From Pedobacter cryoconitis (GTDB lineage: Bacteria > Bacteroidota > Bacteroidia > Sphingobacteriales > Sphingobacteriaceae): DNA of 64,000 nt. Below, piece after piece: positions 24,556-33,234 of this stretch (positions within the stretch are counted from its first letter, which is position 1; every line of letters begins with the position of its first letter). Below the pieces are notes generated by a model. It was not told where the DNA came from. It ran no database searches and was given only the letters and a program-made list of their open reading frames with translations. A program made the position numbers and the translations under genes. The stretch is taken from NCBI RefSeq assembly GCF_014200605.1, contig NZ_JACHCE010000007.1, forward strand, positions 1-64,000. Direction: 5' to 3'.

Positions 24556-25017
24556 TTAGAAGAGACGTATCATCTCTTTTTGAAAACAAACACTGGTTTC
24601 GATCTCAGCATATTGCCCATAATTCGGTATCAGCACGTATCCGTTTTTTTTATAGAGTTTGATGGCATCCAACCGCTCTGTTCCTGTTTCCAGGATGCAC
24701 TTTTGATAAGCCAGCTCAGTGGCCCATATTTCCAGTTCTGTTAAAATATTGCTGGCAATACCCTTACCCCGGTGGTTAGGTGAGGTATACATGCGCTTGA
24801 TTTCCATCGTATTTGTGGCGTATTGCTTTATGGCACCGCAACCTATCGGCTGATCATCTTTGTAGACTACAACAACATGTTTTATCTTATCAATCTTATT
24901 GAATTGATCATAAAAAGAATGTGTTGAACTATTCTTTTCGGCAAGGTATTCATCAAGATGTTTCACCAGGTTAATGAAATCCTGGTTTTCAGAGTCGGTT
25001 CTTACTAGCTTGATCAT
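24556..25017 (-). CDS. GNAT family N-acetyltransferase
   Basis: 153 residues from ATG 25017 (TTG at 25023 is the alternative). The GNAT core is present: CGAIKQYATNTMEIKRMY is the beta-4 region, HRGKGIASNILTELEIWA is the acetyl-CoA loop and RLDAIKLYKKNGY the C-terminal motif. The N-terminal TDSENQDFINLVKHLDEYL is typical of a subgroup that is common in Bacteroidetes. The acceptor is unknown. It is divergent from the AraC regulator at 25096, with 78 bp between their start codons, so the two may share a control region. Confidence 0.85.
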   Translation of the reverse strand: MIKLVRTDSENQDFINLVKHLDEYLAEKNSSTHSFYDQFNKIDKIKHVVVVYKDDQPIGCGAIKQYATNTMEIKRMYTSPNHRGKGIASNILTELEIWATELAYQKCILETGTERLDAIKLYKKNGYVLIPNYGQYAEIETSVCFQKEMIRLF

Positions 25018-25095
25018 TTTCAAATTCTTTGAAGAGGTGAATTTAAGAAAAGATTTTAATTATCTTTGTTCTTTGAAATATTCAATTCTTTTGTT

Positions 25096-26001
25096 ATGTC
25101 GTCAGTAGAAACTCTTGGTGAGTATTATAAAAGAACAAATCAGATAGTTCCCTCAGATTTGTTAAATCCTAAAGGAAATTATAGTCACTTTAATGTTCAG
25201 CCAAGGCACTATTGTAATAAAGTAACACCGTATAACAGAAGAGATCATTATAAGATCTGCCTGAATATCGGGGCTGGCAGACTACGCTTTGCTGATAAAA
25301 CCATAGAAATAGACCAGCCGGCACTTGTCTTATCGAACCCTTCGGTACTTTATTCCTGGGAATCTATTGTTGAAGAACAAAAAGGCTATTTGTGCCTGTT
25401 TAATGACTCTTTTATTTCAGCAGAATTAAAAAAAGGATTTGAACTGACCTGCCCGTTATTTAATCCTCTGCTGAGCCCTGTTTGTTTTTTAAATCAGGAG
25501 CAGACTGCACTGGTAAGCGGATATTATCAGCAAATGATCGATGAATTAAAAAGCGACTATGAATACAAATTTGACGTTATCAGAAGCTTACTTAAATTAA
25601 TTATCCATCAGGGGATAAAGATTCAATCCGAATATAATGAGATTGCTCAAAAAGATGCTTCTGACCGGATAACACCAATGTTTATGGAATTGCTGGAACG
25701 TCAGTTTCCTGTAGATTCTCCTGGAAACCCCTTGAAAATAAAGAGCGCCTCAGAATTTGCAAGTCAATTGAATATCCATGTGAACCACCTCAATTATGTG
25801 GTCAAATCACATACTGGTAAAACGACCACACAAATGATCAGTAACAGGATTGTTGACGAGGCAAAGACATTGCTGAAAAATACAGATTGGGATGTTGCTG
25901 AAATTGGCTATTGTCTTGGATTTGACTATCCGGCGCATTTTAATAATTACTTCAAAAAACATACAGGGATAACACCTTCAATCTTTAAGTATAATTCGTA
26001 G
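25096..26001 (+). CDS. AraC-family transcriptional regulator
   Basis: 301 residues from ATG 25096; a TTG-led extension from 25066 adds hydrophobic residues with no family match. The N-terminal 160 residues form a cupin-like sensor (HYCNKVTPYNRRDHYKICLNIG, LVLSNPSVLYSWESIVEEQ). The DNA-binding half contains SASEFASQLNIHVNHLNYVVKSHTG (HTH 1) and DVAEIGYCLGFDYPAHFNNYFKKHTG (HTH 2) ending ITPSIFK. A -7-like TATCTTTG lies at 25061-25068, which would give a leader of about 20 nt. Target genes are unknown; the divergent GNAT/DUF2784 unit is the nearest candidate. Confidence 0.88.
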   Translation: MSSVETLGEYYKRTNQIVPSDLLNPKGNYSHFNVQPRHYCNKVTPYNRRDHYKICLNIGAGRLRFADKTIEIDQPALVLSNPSVLYSWESIVEEQKGYLCLFNDSFISAELKKGFELTCPLFNPLLSPVCFLNQEQTALVSGYYQQMIDELKSDYEYKFDVIRSLLKLIIHQGIKIQSEYNEIAQKDASDRITPMFMELLERQFPVDSPGNPLKIKSASEFASQLNIHVNHLNYVVKSHTGKTTTQMISNRIVDEAKTLLKNTDWDVAEIGYCLGFDYPAHFNNYFKKHTGITPSIFKYNS

Positions 26002-26056
26002 CTATATTTGATTTACGTAATCTTTTCTTTAAAATTAGTTTCATCAGGTTAGAAAT

Positions 26057-26085
26057 AAAAAAAAGCCTCATCGCTGAGGCTTTTT
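26057..26085. terminator. bidirectional rho-independent terminator
   Basis: AAAAGCCTCA (26061-26070), loop TCGC, TGAGGCTTTT (26075-26084) is a perfect 10-bp stem with A-run on one side and T-run on the other. It lies between the convergent AraC and aquaporin genes and can serve both. Confidence 0.85.
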
Positions 26086-26141
26086 CAATTTAAAACTACG
26101 TACAAGGATGGCGTTAACTTATAATAACGCTGCAAATCTAT

Positions 26142-26843
26142 CTAATTTCTTTCCAGCAGAAAACGCCAAACCACAGCACTCAGTATAGCGCCCAGAACGG
26201 GGGCAACAATGAATAACCACAATTGACTGACTGCTGTCCCGCCAACAATTAATGCAGGGCCGATACTTCTTGCCGGATTTACAGATACACCGGTTACTTT
26301 GATACCAACGATATGGATTAAAACTAAACTTAATCCGATGGCTAAACCAGCGAAACCACCGTTTATATTTTTTGTAGAAGTAGATCCAAAAATAACCATC
26401 AGGAATATAAAGGTGAATACAGTTTCTGCAACAAAACCAGAAATCACATTATAGTGACCTGGTGAGGCAGCATCATAACCATTTTGTCCTAACCCACTAA
26501 ATACATAACCATCCTTACCTGAGGCAATAAGATATAAAATTCCAGCACCTGCTATCGCGCCCAGTACCTGAGCGATAATGTAAATAACAGCTTCACCGGC
26601 TTTCATACGGCCTGCGATTACCATACCAATGGAAATTGCCGGATTGATATGACAGCCTGAAATGTGACCAATGGCATAAGCCATTGCGACAACCGATAAA
26701 CCAAAGGCAAAAGAGATACCAAGCAGACCAACACCGCTTGTACCATTATCACCGGCAATTACAGCACTGCCGCAGCCCATCAGGACCAGAACCAGTGTGC
26801 CGAAAAACTCGGCAGAGAATTTAGAAAAAGTAGTTGTTTCCAT
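26142..26843 (-). CDS. aqpZ: aquaporin Z
   Basis: 233 residues, six membrane helices and two half-helices. The two NPA boxes are in SGCHINPAISIG (about residues 61-72) and VSVNPARSIGPAL (about 184-196). The aromatic/arginine filter can be read: Phe in helix 1/2, His in HIVGIKVTG, a Cys/Thr position and Arg in NPARS, the pattern of water-specific channels as in AqpZ rather than glycerol facilitators. Length matches AqpZ. It stands alone, ends at the bidirectional terminator and provides rapid water flux across the inner membrane. Confidence 0.92.
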   Translation of the reverse strand: METTTFSKFSAEFFGTLVLVLMGCGSAVIAGDNGTSGVGLLGISFAFGLSVVAMAYAIGHISGCHINPAISIGMVIAGRMKAGEAVIYIIAQVLGAIAGAGILYLIASGKDGYVFSGLGQNGYDAASPGHYNVISGFVAETVFTFIFLMVIFGSTSTKNINGGFAGLAIGLSLVLIHIVGIKVTGVSVNPARSIGPALIVGGTAVSQLWLFIVAPVLGAILSAVVWRFLLERN

Positions 26844-26991
26844 GTGAGGTTTAATTTAATTATAATTAACAGATGAATGATTTGGGTAGGTTAAAGAATA
26901 TACCTATATAATATTAAGTATATTTTTCTGAAAATCAGACAAATAAATGACAATTTAAATGGAATCAACTCATGAATTAATCTATTTCCGG

Positions 26992-27450
26992 TTAAGGCGT
27001 ATGTACGGGCCTGATCATGTCTACATGTAAAATGTTATCTTCTAAATATTCTTCTCCAACTACCACAAAACCAAATGATTCGTAAAATGACTTCAGGTAT
27101 AACTGCGCACCGATTTTAATGGGTTTGTTTCCGTATAAACGGATACAGTTTGAAATCGCCAATAAAACCAGTTGTTTTCCGAAACCCTTTCCTCTGGCTG
27201 CAGCACTTGTCACTATTCTCCCTATCGATGGTTCTGTAAAAGATAAACCTGCAGGGACTATTCTGGCATAAGCCATCAGTTCTTTATTTTGATAAAGCAT
27301 CAAATGCTGGCAGGACAGGTCTTTATTATCGGCATCCAGAAAAACACATTCCTGTTCAACCACAAAAATCTCACTTCTCAATCTTAGTATTGCGTAAAGT
27401 TCTTTCACTGTAAGCGATTCAAAAGGCTTACATATTTCAGTATATTCCAT
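26992..27450 (-). CDS. ElaA-like GNAT acetyltransferase
   Basis: 152 residues. The N-terminal LTVKELYAILRLRSEIFVVEQ and the following CVFLDADNKDLSCQHL are the ElaA signature (normally F-V-V-E-Q-x-C-x-Y-x-E-x-D-x-x-D). The acetyl-CoA loop is AARGKGFGKQLV and the C-terminal region AQLYLKSFYESFGFVVVGEEYLEDNI also matches. ElaA proteins are GNATs of unknown acceptor. Single gene, divergent from the modABC operon with a shared 154-bp intergenic region. Confidence 0.85.
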   Translation of the reverse strand: MEYTEICKPFESLTVKELYAILRLRSEIFVVEQECVFLDADNKDLSCQHLMLYQNKELMAYARIVPAGLSFTEPSIGRIVTSAAARGKGFGKQLVLLAISNCIRLYGNKPIKIGAQLYLKSFYESFGFVVVGEEYLEDNILHVDMIRPVHTP

Positions 27451-27522
27451 ATTGTTTGATTAAAAAATAAGGGGGTCTATGATTAAAATTAAACAGGCCC
27501 TAAATAACGATTTTTATTTCTA

Positions 27523-27553
27523 TTTGATTACTGGTTTAAACATGTTAATTTTG
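27523..27553 (+). promoter_or_regulatory. strong Bacteroidetes-type promoter for modABC-map
   Basis: TTTG at 27523-27526 and TAATTTTG at 27546-27553 match the -33 and -7 elements with exactly 19 bp between them, the best promoter in the window. Transcription would start near 27560, about 45 nt before the likely TTG start codon of modA. I see no molybdenum-cofactor riboswitch fold in the leader. Confidence 0.65.
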
Positions 27554-27604
27554 ATTATCCGCCTTAACTGATAAATGGTTAGGGTATTACAGATCAAATA
27601 AGCC

Positions 27605-28417
27605 TTGAACTACAAGTCGTTAGCCACAATCAGCCACAATCAGTTTATCTTCAAATTCAGCTATCCCATAAAAAAAATCGTTTTACTAATTTTAGCAGTA
27701 TGGGCTGTACTTCCTGCAATTGCACAGCCTGTCAGGGTTGCTGTTGCAGCGAATGCCCATTTTGTTCTTCGGAAATTAGCGGATGATTTTAAGAAAAAGA
27801 CGGGGGTAGAAGTCGAAATCATTAGCGGATCATCCGGGAAATTGACTGCTCAGATCAAAAATGGCGCTCCATATGATGTGTTTTTATCAGCCGATATGGA
27901 TTTTGCACAAAGTGTTTATACGGATGGTTTTGCCCTGTCAAAACCGCGGGTTTATGCCTTAGGCAGTTTGATTGTCTGCTCCACAACAGGGGCGGCTGTA
28001 GAAAACTGGAAAACTTTAATCCGGGATCAGAAAACAGGGAAAATTGCTATTGGTAACCCCACTTTAGCCCCTTATGGTAAAGCAGCAGCGCAGGCTTTGA
28101 ATTATTATGGATTATATCATGAATTATCGTCCCGCCTGGTATTTGGAGAGAGTATCAGCCAGGTAAATACTTATGTGCTTAAAAAGGTTGTCAATATTGG
28201 GTTTACTACAGAATCTTTAGTTTATGAACTTTCTCCTGCAGATCAGTTCAAGTGGCAGAAAATAGATGTGAAAGCCTATGCGCCAATCCAGCAGGGAGCT
28301 GTATTATTGAAGTACGCGAAAAATAAGAATTTTGTGAATAATAAGAGATTTTATGATTATCTTTTCTCTGCTGGTGCGAAAGCTATTTTCGGTCAGTTTG
28401 GCTACAGAACCCTATAA
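27605..28417 (+). CDS. modA: molybdate ABC transporter substrate-binding protein ModA
   Basis: 270 residues from a TTG codon; there is no in-frame ATG before the signal peptide, so a non-ATG start is needed. The signal region is KKIVLLILAVWAVLPAIAQ. The mature protein begins VRVAVAANAHFVLRKLADDF and continues VEIISGSSGKLTAQIKNGAPYDVFLSADM, the ModA oxyanion site (S-S-G-K and the A-N-A region), then GKIAIGNPTLAPYGKAA and NIGFTTESLVY for the second ligand loops. It should bind molybdate or tungstate in the periplasm and deliver it to ModBC. First gene of the operon; 15 bp precede modB. Confidence 0.9.
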   Translation: MNYKSLATISHNQFIFKFSYPIKKIVLLILAVWAVLPAIAQPVRVAVAANAHFVLRKLADDFKKKTGVEVEIISGSSGKLTAQIKNGAPYDVFLSADMDFAQSVYTDGFALSKPRVYALGSLIVCSTTGAAVENWKTLIRDQKTGKIAIGNPTLAPYGKAAAQALNYYGLYHELSSRLVFGESISQVNTYVLKKVVNIGFTTESLVYELSPADQFKWQKIDVKAYAPIQQGAVLLKYAKNKNFVNNKRFYDYLFSAGAKAIFGQFGYRTL

Positions 28418-28432
28418 AATTTAAAAGGATTA

Positions 28433-29104
28433 ATGGAATGGACTCCAATATGGCTGAGCCTCAAACTCGCAGCCTGTACAACACTTATACTTTTTTTGAT
28501 CGGTATTCCATTAGCTTACTGGCTTTCCAGGCGTCATTCGCTTGCAAAAGTAGTCATAGAGGCGATGCTAACTATGCCACTGGTTTTACCGCCATCGGTT
28601 TTAGGTTTTTATCTGCTGCTTACTTTTAGTCCGAACAGCTTATTAGGAAGCTGGCTGCATACGCATTTCAATATAAGCCTGGTTTTTTCTTTTGAAGGCC
28701 TGGTTGTAGCCTCTGTAATTTATAGTCTGCCTTTTATGGTGAGCCCGGTAAAATCTGCTTTGGCTCATTTACCAGTTTCACTTGCAGAAGCATCTTACAC
28801 TATGGGTAAATCTAAACTGGAAACTTTTTACAGCATACAGCTCCCTAATATCAAATCGTCTTTATGGACAGCAACAGTATTGACTTTTGCCCATACATTG
28901 GGAGAGTTTGGTGTCGTTTTAATGATAGGAGGGAAACTTGACGGGGTGACTAAAGTAGCTTCTATTGCAATTTATGATGCGGTTGATAATAACCAGTATC
29001 ACGAGGCTAACCTGTATTCTCTGGTTTTATTTGCGATCACTTTTGTCATTGTAATCCTGGTATTCATTTTTAACAGAAATTCAGCAAGAGGGCCATTAGA
29101 ATGA
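28433..29104 (+). CDS. modB: molybdate ABC transporter permease ModB
   Basis: 223 residues with five to six membrane helices. The EAA loop that docks the ATPase is AEASYTMGKSKLETFYSIQLPNI, followed by TVLTFAHTLGEFGVVLMIGG, the family's well-kept G-E-F-G-x-x-x-M-x-G-G segment. LVLPPSVLGFYLLL lies in the translocation path. Length is normal for ModB. It overlaps modC by four bases (ATGA), consistent with coupled translation. Confidence 0.92.
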   Translation: MEWTPIWLSLKLAACTTLILFLIGIPLAYWLSRRHSLAKVVIEAMLTMPLVLPPSVLGFYLLLTFSPNSLLGSWLHTHFNISLVFSFEGLVVASVIYSLPFMVSPVKSALAHLPVSLAEASYTMGKSKLETFYSIQLPNIKSSLWTATVLTFAHTLGEFGVVLMIGGKLDGVTKVASIAIYDAVDNNQYHEANLYSLVLFAITFVIVILVFIFNRNSARGPLE

Positions 29105-29727
29105 TTGAAGCTTCAATATATAAAAAGATAAAAACATATAAGGGAAATAGTCAGCTCATTGTGGATGCTCAGTTTCCAGCAGGATCAATAACCAGGCTTT
29201 ATGGTTCTTCTGGTTCAGGAAAAACTACTTTTCTGAAAATACTGGCAGGGTTAATTACGCCCGAGAAAGGAGAAATCCATGTGAAAGGGGTTTGCTGGCT
29301 GGATACCCATAAGAAGATCAACTGGAAACCTCAGCAGCGCCGTGTAGGTTTTGTTTTTCAGGATTATGCTTTGTTTCCGAATATGACCGTGCAGGCGCAT
29401 TTAGCTTATGCGACTACAGACCAGCAGCTGATTGAAAGATTGTTGCTTATTGGCAAAATGGAATCTTTCAGGCAGCATAAACCAGCGCATTTATCGGGTG
29501 GACAGCAGCAAAGACTTGCTATTCTGCGGGCAATGGCACTCAGACCGGAATTATTAATATTAGACGAAGCTTTTTCTGCGCTGGATGATGATCTGCGGGA
29601 AGCATTGATTATTGAACTAAAGATTATTTTAAAAGAATTCAGGACCACCACGATTATAGTCAGTCACCATTTACAGGAAACTGCCGGTTTTGCAGAGCGT
29701 ACATTACAAATTGAACAGGAACATTAA
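29101..29727 (+). CDS. modC: molybdate ABC transporter ATPase ModC, short form
   Basis: 208 residues. Walker A is GSSGSGKTTFL, the Q-loop FQDYALFPNMTV, the signature LSGGQQQRLAILRAMAL, Walker B LLILDEAFSALDD and the switch His in VSHHLQ. E. coli ModC has about 350 residues because it carries two regulatory Mop/TOBE domains; this protein stops right after the nucleotide-binding domain, so it cannot sense oxyanion through them. It powers molybdate import with ModAB. The next gene, map, begins 11 bp downstream. Confidence 0.88.
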   Translation: MIEASIYKKIKTYKGNSQLIVDAQFPAGSITRLYGSSGSGKTTFLKILAGLITPEKGEIHVKGVCWLDTHKKINWKPQQRRVGFVFQDYALFPNMTVQAHLAYATTDQQLIERLLLIGKMESFRQHKPAHLSGGQQQRLAILRAMALRPELLILDEAFSALDDDLREALIIELKIILKEFRTTTIIVSHHLQETAGFAERTLQIEQEH

Positions 29728-29738
29728 CCCAAAAGGAG

Positions 29739-30539
29739 ATGATTGTATATAAAACAAATGAAGAAGTAGAGTTAATCCGTATAAGCGCTACGTTAATCAG
29801 CTCAGCCTTAGCCGAAATCGCTAAAGTGCTGAAACCAGGTATGACCACAATGGAGCTTGATAAACTCGCTGCCGAATATATTGCAGATCATGGGGCTATC
29901 CCTTCATTTCTTAATTATGAAGGTTATCCGCATCATATCTGTACCTCTGTAAATGATGTCGTTGTTCATGGTATGCCAAATGATAAACCATTGCGTGACG
30001 GAGATATTGTCACGGTAGATATAGGGGTCATCAAAAATGAATTTCATGGGGACCATGCCTATACTTTTATTTTAGGTGATGCACCGCAGGAAGTGATCGA
30101 TCTGGTCAGGGTGACTAAAGAATGTCTTTATGAAGGTATTAATCATGCAGTGGCAGACAGTTATTTAAGTAATATCTCCAGTGCTATACAAAGACATGCA
30201 GAAAATAATGGTTATGGTGTAGTCAGAGAATATGTAGGACATGGCCTGGGCCGCTCTATGCACGAACATCCGCAGGTACCAAATTTTGGAAGAAGGAATG
30301 AGGGGATACTCATGAAAGAAAACCTGGTACTGGCCATTGAGCCTATGATAAACCTGGGGACGAAAGAGATCAAAGTATCTAAAGATGGCTGGATAATCAG
30401 TACGGCAGATGGAAAACCATCAGTACATTTTGAACATGATGTTTGTATTAAGCCCGGACATGCGCTGATTTTATCAAACTATGCACTGATAGAAATTGTT
30501 GAAAAAGCAAACATTAACCTCAATTCGACTTATTATTAA
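29739..30539 (+). CDS. map: type I methionine aminopeptidase
   Basis: 266 residues. The five metal ligands of the pita-bread fold are all visible: Asp in VTVDIGV, Asp in FHGDHAYTF, His in GHGLGRSMHE, Glu in LAIEPMIN and Glu in HFEHDV. The substrate-side His is in CTSVNDVVVHGMP. It removes the initiator Met from new proteins in the cytosol. It lies 11 bp behind modC with AAAAGGAG directly before the ATG, so it is likely carried on the mod transcript. Whether it is the only map gene in the genome cannot be seen; Bacteroidetes often have a second, ribosomal-cluster copy. Confidence 0.92.
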   Translation: MIVYKTNEEVELIRISATLISSALAEIAKVLKPGMTTMELDKLAAEYIADHGAIPSFLNYEGYPHHICTSVNDVVVHGMPNDKPLRDGDIVTVDIGVIKNEFHGDHAYTFILGDAPQEVIDLVRVTKECLYEGINHAVADSYLSNISSAIQRHAENNGYGVVREYVGHGLGRSMHEHPQVPNFGRRNEGILMKENLVLAIEPMINLGTKEIKVSKDGWIISTADGKPSVHFEHDVCIKPGHALILSNYALIEIVEKANINLNSTYY

Positions 30540-30588
30540 GCGATTAAGGTAATTCGGACTGTAAGTTCTTTAATCCATAGAAATGTCA

Positions 30589-30596
30589 TACTTTTG
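30589..30596 (+). promoter_or_regulatory. -7 element upstream of mprF
   Basis: TACTTTTG fits TAnnTTTG and lies 36 bp before the mprF start. The expected TTTG at -33 is only partly kept (a TTCTTT region at 30566-30571). It marks a probable separate promoter for the mprF unit. Confidence 0.4.
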
Positions 30597-30631
30597 CTAC
30601 GTTCTTAGAAATCGAAAAAGAGTTAAGCTAA

Positions 30632-33226
30632 ATGAAATTACCTGCACAATATAACCCGGTCCCTTTTATAAAGGATAATTATAAAATCATTGCCAGTTAT
30701 ATTTTTACGCTGTTTTTTATAGGTCTGGGCATCTGGTTTATTCAACATGAAAAAGCAGAGCTTCAACAGGTAAAACACCTGGTTCTTACCTCAAAATGGG
30801 ATTGGATATCGCTGGGTATTTTACTCAGTGTGGTTTATATTTTTATGCATGGACTCATGTATAAATACTCCTTTAAGGCGGTGGGTAGCGAAGTTAATCT
30901 GTTAGATTCTACGATGTTATATTTGAAAAGGAATTTTGTCAGTGTGTTTTTGCCTGCTGGTGGAGTTTCTTCTCTTGCTTTTTTTAGTGGTTCTATTGAA
31001 CAAAAAGGGGTTGCTAAATCCCAGATTAATTTTGCCTCCTCTATTTATGGATTTGTAGGCATCCTGTCGGTAGTGGTCATCGCTATCCCGGTATTTATTT
31101 ATGCAATTTTCAAGGGCAGTATAGGCGCCGGAGAATGGATAGGGCTTATAGCTATTTTTGCATTAATAGGAGGTATCTATTTGATTTATAGATCTATTGC
31201 AAATAATGGTAAGTTTTATCAATTACTGGTGAAGTATATTCCTTCTGTAGAGGTATTCCTTTCTGAATTCAGAAATAATCAGATTGAACGTAAAAGTTTT
31301 ATCTGGACCTTTATTTATAGTATGCTGATCGAAATCATAGGTGTGGTTCATATCTATATCGCAATGGTAGCGCTGAATATAGAACCATCTCTGATTATTG
31401 CTACGATCAGTTATGTAGTAGGTGTTGTATTTCTGATTATTTCTCCATTTTTAAGAGGATTAGGTGCTGTAGAAGCATCAATGACCTTTATGCTGATCCG
31501 TTTAGGGTATTCAGAAGCTGCTGCAGTATCCGTTACTTTCCTATACAGGTTTATGGAATTCTGGATTCCTATGTTATTAGGGGCATTGAGCTTCCTGGTC
31601 AGGATCAACAAATTACTGATGCGTATTGTGCCTGCACTGATGATCCTTGCTTTGGGTATTGTGAATATTGTATCTGTGCTTACCCCTGCAATTCACGAGA
31701 GGCTTGTATTCCTGAAAAATTTCCTGCCTATTTCTGCTATTGCAGCTTCAAATTATTTTGTACTGGTTGCAGGTTTATTTTTATTGGTTACCGCTGCATT
31801 CATGCTTAGAGGGCTGAAAATGGCCTGGTATTTTGCATTGGCACTCTGCGTTTTTTCTCTTTTTGGAAACCTGACCAAAGCATTTGATTACGAAGAAGCG
31901 CTTTATTCTGTCATTGTAATTATCGGATTAATTGCTTCCAGAAAGGAATATTATGTGAAGCATAATTCGCGTCTTCGTTTTATAGGTATCCAGACTACGC
32001 TGCTAAGTGTGGCAGCTGTAGTTTTATATGGTACGATTGGTTTCTATTTTCTGGATGCCAAACATTTCAATGTCGATTTTGGGATTTTTCAATCTATCAA
32101 ATATACTTTAGAGAATTTTGTACTGATTGACAGTACAGATCTGGTTCCTCAGGATGCTTTTGCAAGAGGCTTTTTATATTCTATCAATATCAGTGGATTC
32201 TTGTCTGTAGCCTTCCTGGTGTATACTTTGATTCGTCCTTATATTATCAAAGATACTACTGATGAAGAAGAGTTTAAATGGGCAAGGACGCAGCTTGATC
32301 AATACGGTAATTCAGCAATGGATTATTTCAAGACTTACCAGGATAAGCTGATTTATCGTTCTCCTGAGCTGGAAGGCTTTATCTCTTACCGTATTGCAGG
32401 AAACTTTGCGGTTGTACTTGAATCGCCGGTAACGGCTCCTGAAAACTTAAAGGCATTTATTAAGTCATTTGATAAATACTGCTTTGAAAGCGGAATGAAA
32501 AGCTTTTATTACCGTGTAGCCGAAGAAAACCTGGAACCTTTTATTAAAAGTGGTAAAAAGAGATTGTTTTTAGGTCAGGAGGGAGTGGTTAATCTGACTA
32601 CTTTCACTTTGGATGGAGGAAATAGAAAATCAATCCGCAATGCACTGAAAAAAGTAGGGGAAAAAGGATTTCACAGCAAAATATATGAAGCGCCGGTTAA
32701 GGATGGTTTATTACAGAAAATAAAATCTGTTTCTGATGAATGGCTGGAAGAAACAGAACGTGAAGAAATTGTTTTCTCTCAGGGGATGTTTGACTGGGAA
32801 GAGTTGAAAAACCAGACCATTATTACTGTTGAAAATTCTGAAGAGAAGATTGTTGCTTTCCTGAATGTAATTCCTGATTATGCCAAAGGTGAAGGGACTT
32901 ATGATCTGATCAGAAAGACCAGTGATGCACCGAATGGTGTGATTGACTTTATTCTGGTTGAGCTGTTTAAATACCTGAAAGAGAAAGGCTACACTTCGGT
33001 TAACATAGGTTTTGCCCCTTTATCGGGTTTGAATGATCCAAAGAACCTTCCGGAACGCTCGCTGAAATTTGCCTATGAAAAAATTAAATCCTTTTCTCAT
33101 TATAAAGGTCTGAGAGATGCAAAAGATAAATTCTCTCCGGTATGGCACAATAAATATCTTGTTTATGGTCAGGATTATGATCTGATCCAGGTTCCGGCAG
33201 TATTGGCAAAAGTTATTAAACCTTGA
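30632..33226 (+). CDS. mprF: phosphatidylglycerol lysyltransferase/flippase MprF
   Basis: 864 residues, the length of bifunctional MprF. The N-terminal 530 or so residues hold about a dozen membrane helices of the flippase (UPF0104) domain (SVFLPAGGVSSLAFFSGSIEQKG, SPFLRGLGAVEASMTFMLIRLGYSE). The soluble C-terminal part is the aminoacyl-tRNA-dependent synthase: FISYRIAGNFAVVLESPV, KKRLFLGQEGVVNLTTFTLD, GNRKSIRNALKKVGEKGF and NIGFAPLSGL with RSLKFAYEKIKSFSHYKGLRDAKDKFSP at the end. It attaches lysine or another amino acid to phosphatidylglycerol and flips the product, lowering the negative charge of the membrane and giving cationic peptide tolerance. The VirJ/AcvB-like gene follows 8 bp downstream, a link known from alphaproteobacteria. 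Confidence 0.9.
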   Translation: MKLPAQYNPVPFIKDNYKIIASYIFTLFFIGLGIWFIQHEKAELQQVKHLVLTSKWDWISLGILLSVVYIFMHGLMYKYSFKAVGSEVNLLDSTMLYLKRNFVSVFLPAGGVSSLAFFSGSIEQKGVAKSQINFASSIYGFVGILSVVVIAIPVFIYAIFKGSIGAGEWIGLIAIFALIGGIYLIYRSIANNGKFYQLLVKYIPSVEVFLSEFRNNQIERKSFIWTFIYSMLIEIIGVVHIYIAMVALNIEPSLIIATISYVVGVVFLIISPFLRGLGAVEASMTFMLIRLGYSEAAAVSVTFLYRFMEFWIPMLLGALSFLVRINKLLMRIVPALMILALGIVNIVSVLTPAIHERLVFLKNFLPISAIAASNYFVLVAGLFLLVTAAFMLRGLKMAWYFALALCVFSLFGNLTKAFDYEEALYSVIVIIGLIASRKEYYVKHNSRLRFIGIQTTLLSVAAVVLYGTIGFYFLDAKHFNVDFGIFQSIKYTLENFVLIDSTDLVPQDAFARGFLYSINISGFLSVAFLVYTLIRPYIIKDTTDEEEFKWARTQLDQYGNSAMDYFKTYQDKLIYRSPELEGFISYRIAGNFAVVLESPVTAPENLKAFIKSFDKYCFESGMKSFYYRVAEENLEPFIKSGKKRLFLGQEGVVNLTTFTLDGGNRKSIRNALKKVGEKGFHSKIYEAPVKDGLLQKIKSVSDEWLEETEREEIVFSQGMFDWEELKNQTIITVENSEEKIVAFLNVIPDYAKGEGTYDLIRKTSDAPNGVIDFILVELFKYLKEKGYTSVNIGFAPLSGLNDPKNLPERSLKFAYEKIKSFSHYKGLRDAKDKFSPVWHNKYLVYGQDYDLIQVPAVLAKVIKP

Positions 33227-33234
33227 TTAAGCAA

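Noticed and set aside
27460..27604. Molybdenum-cofactor riboswitch before modA
   Set aside because: The leader is about 45 nt, too short and AT-rich for the Moco fold; a plain promoter explains the region.
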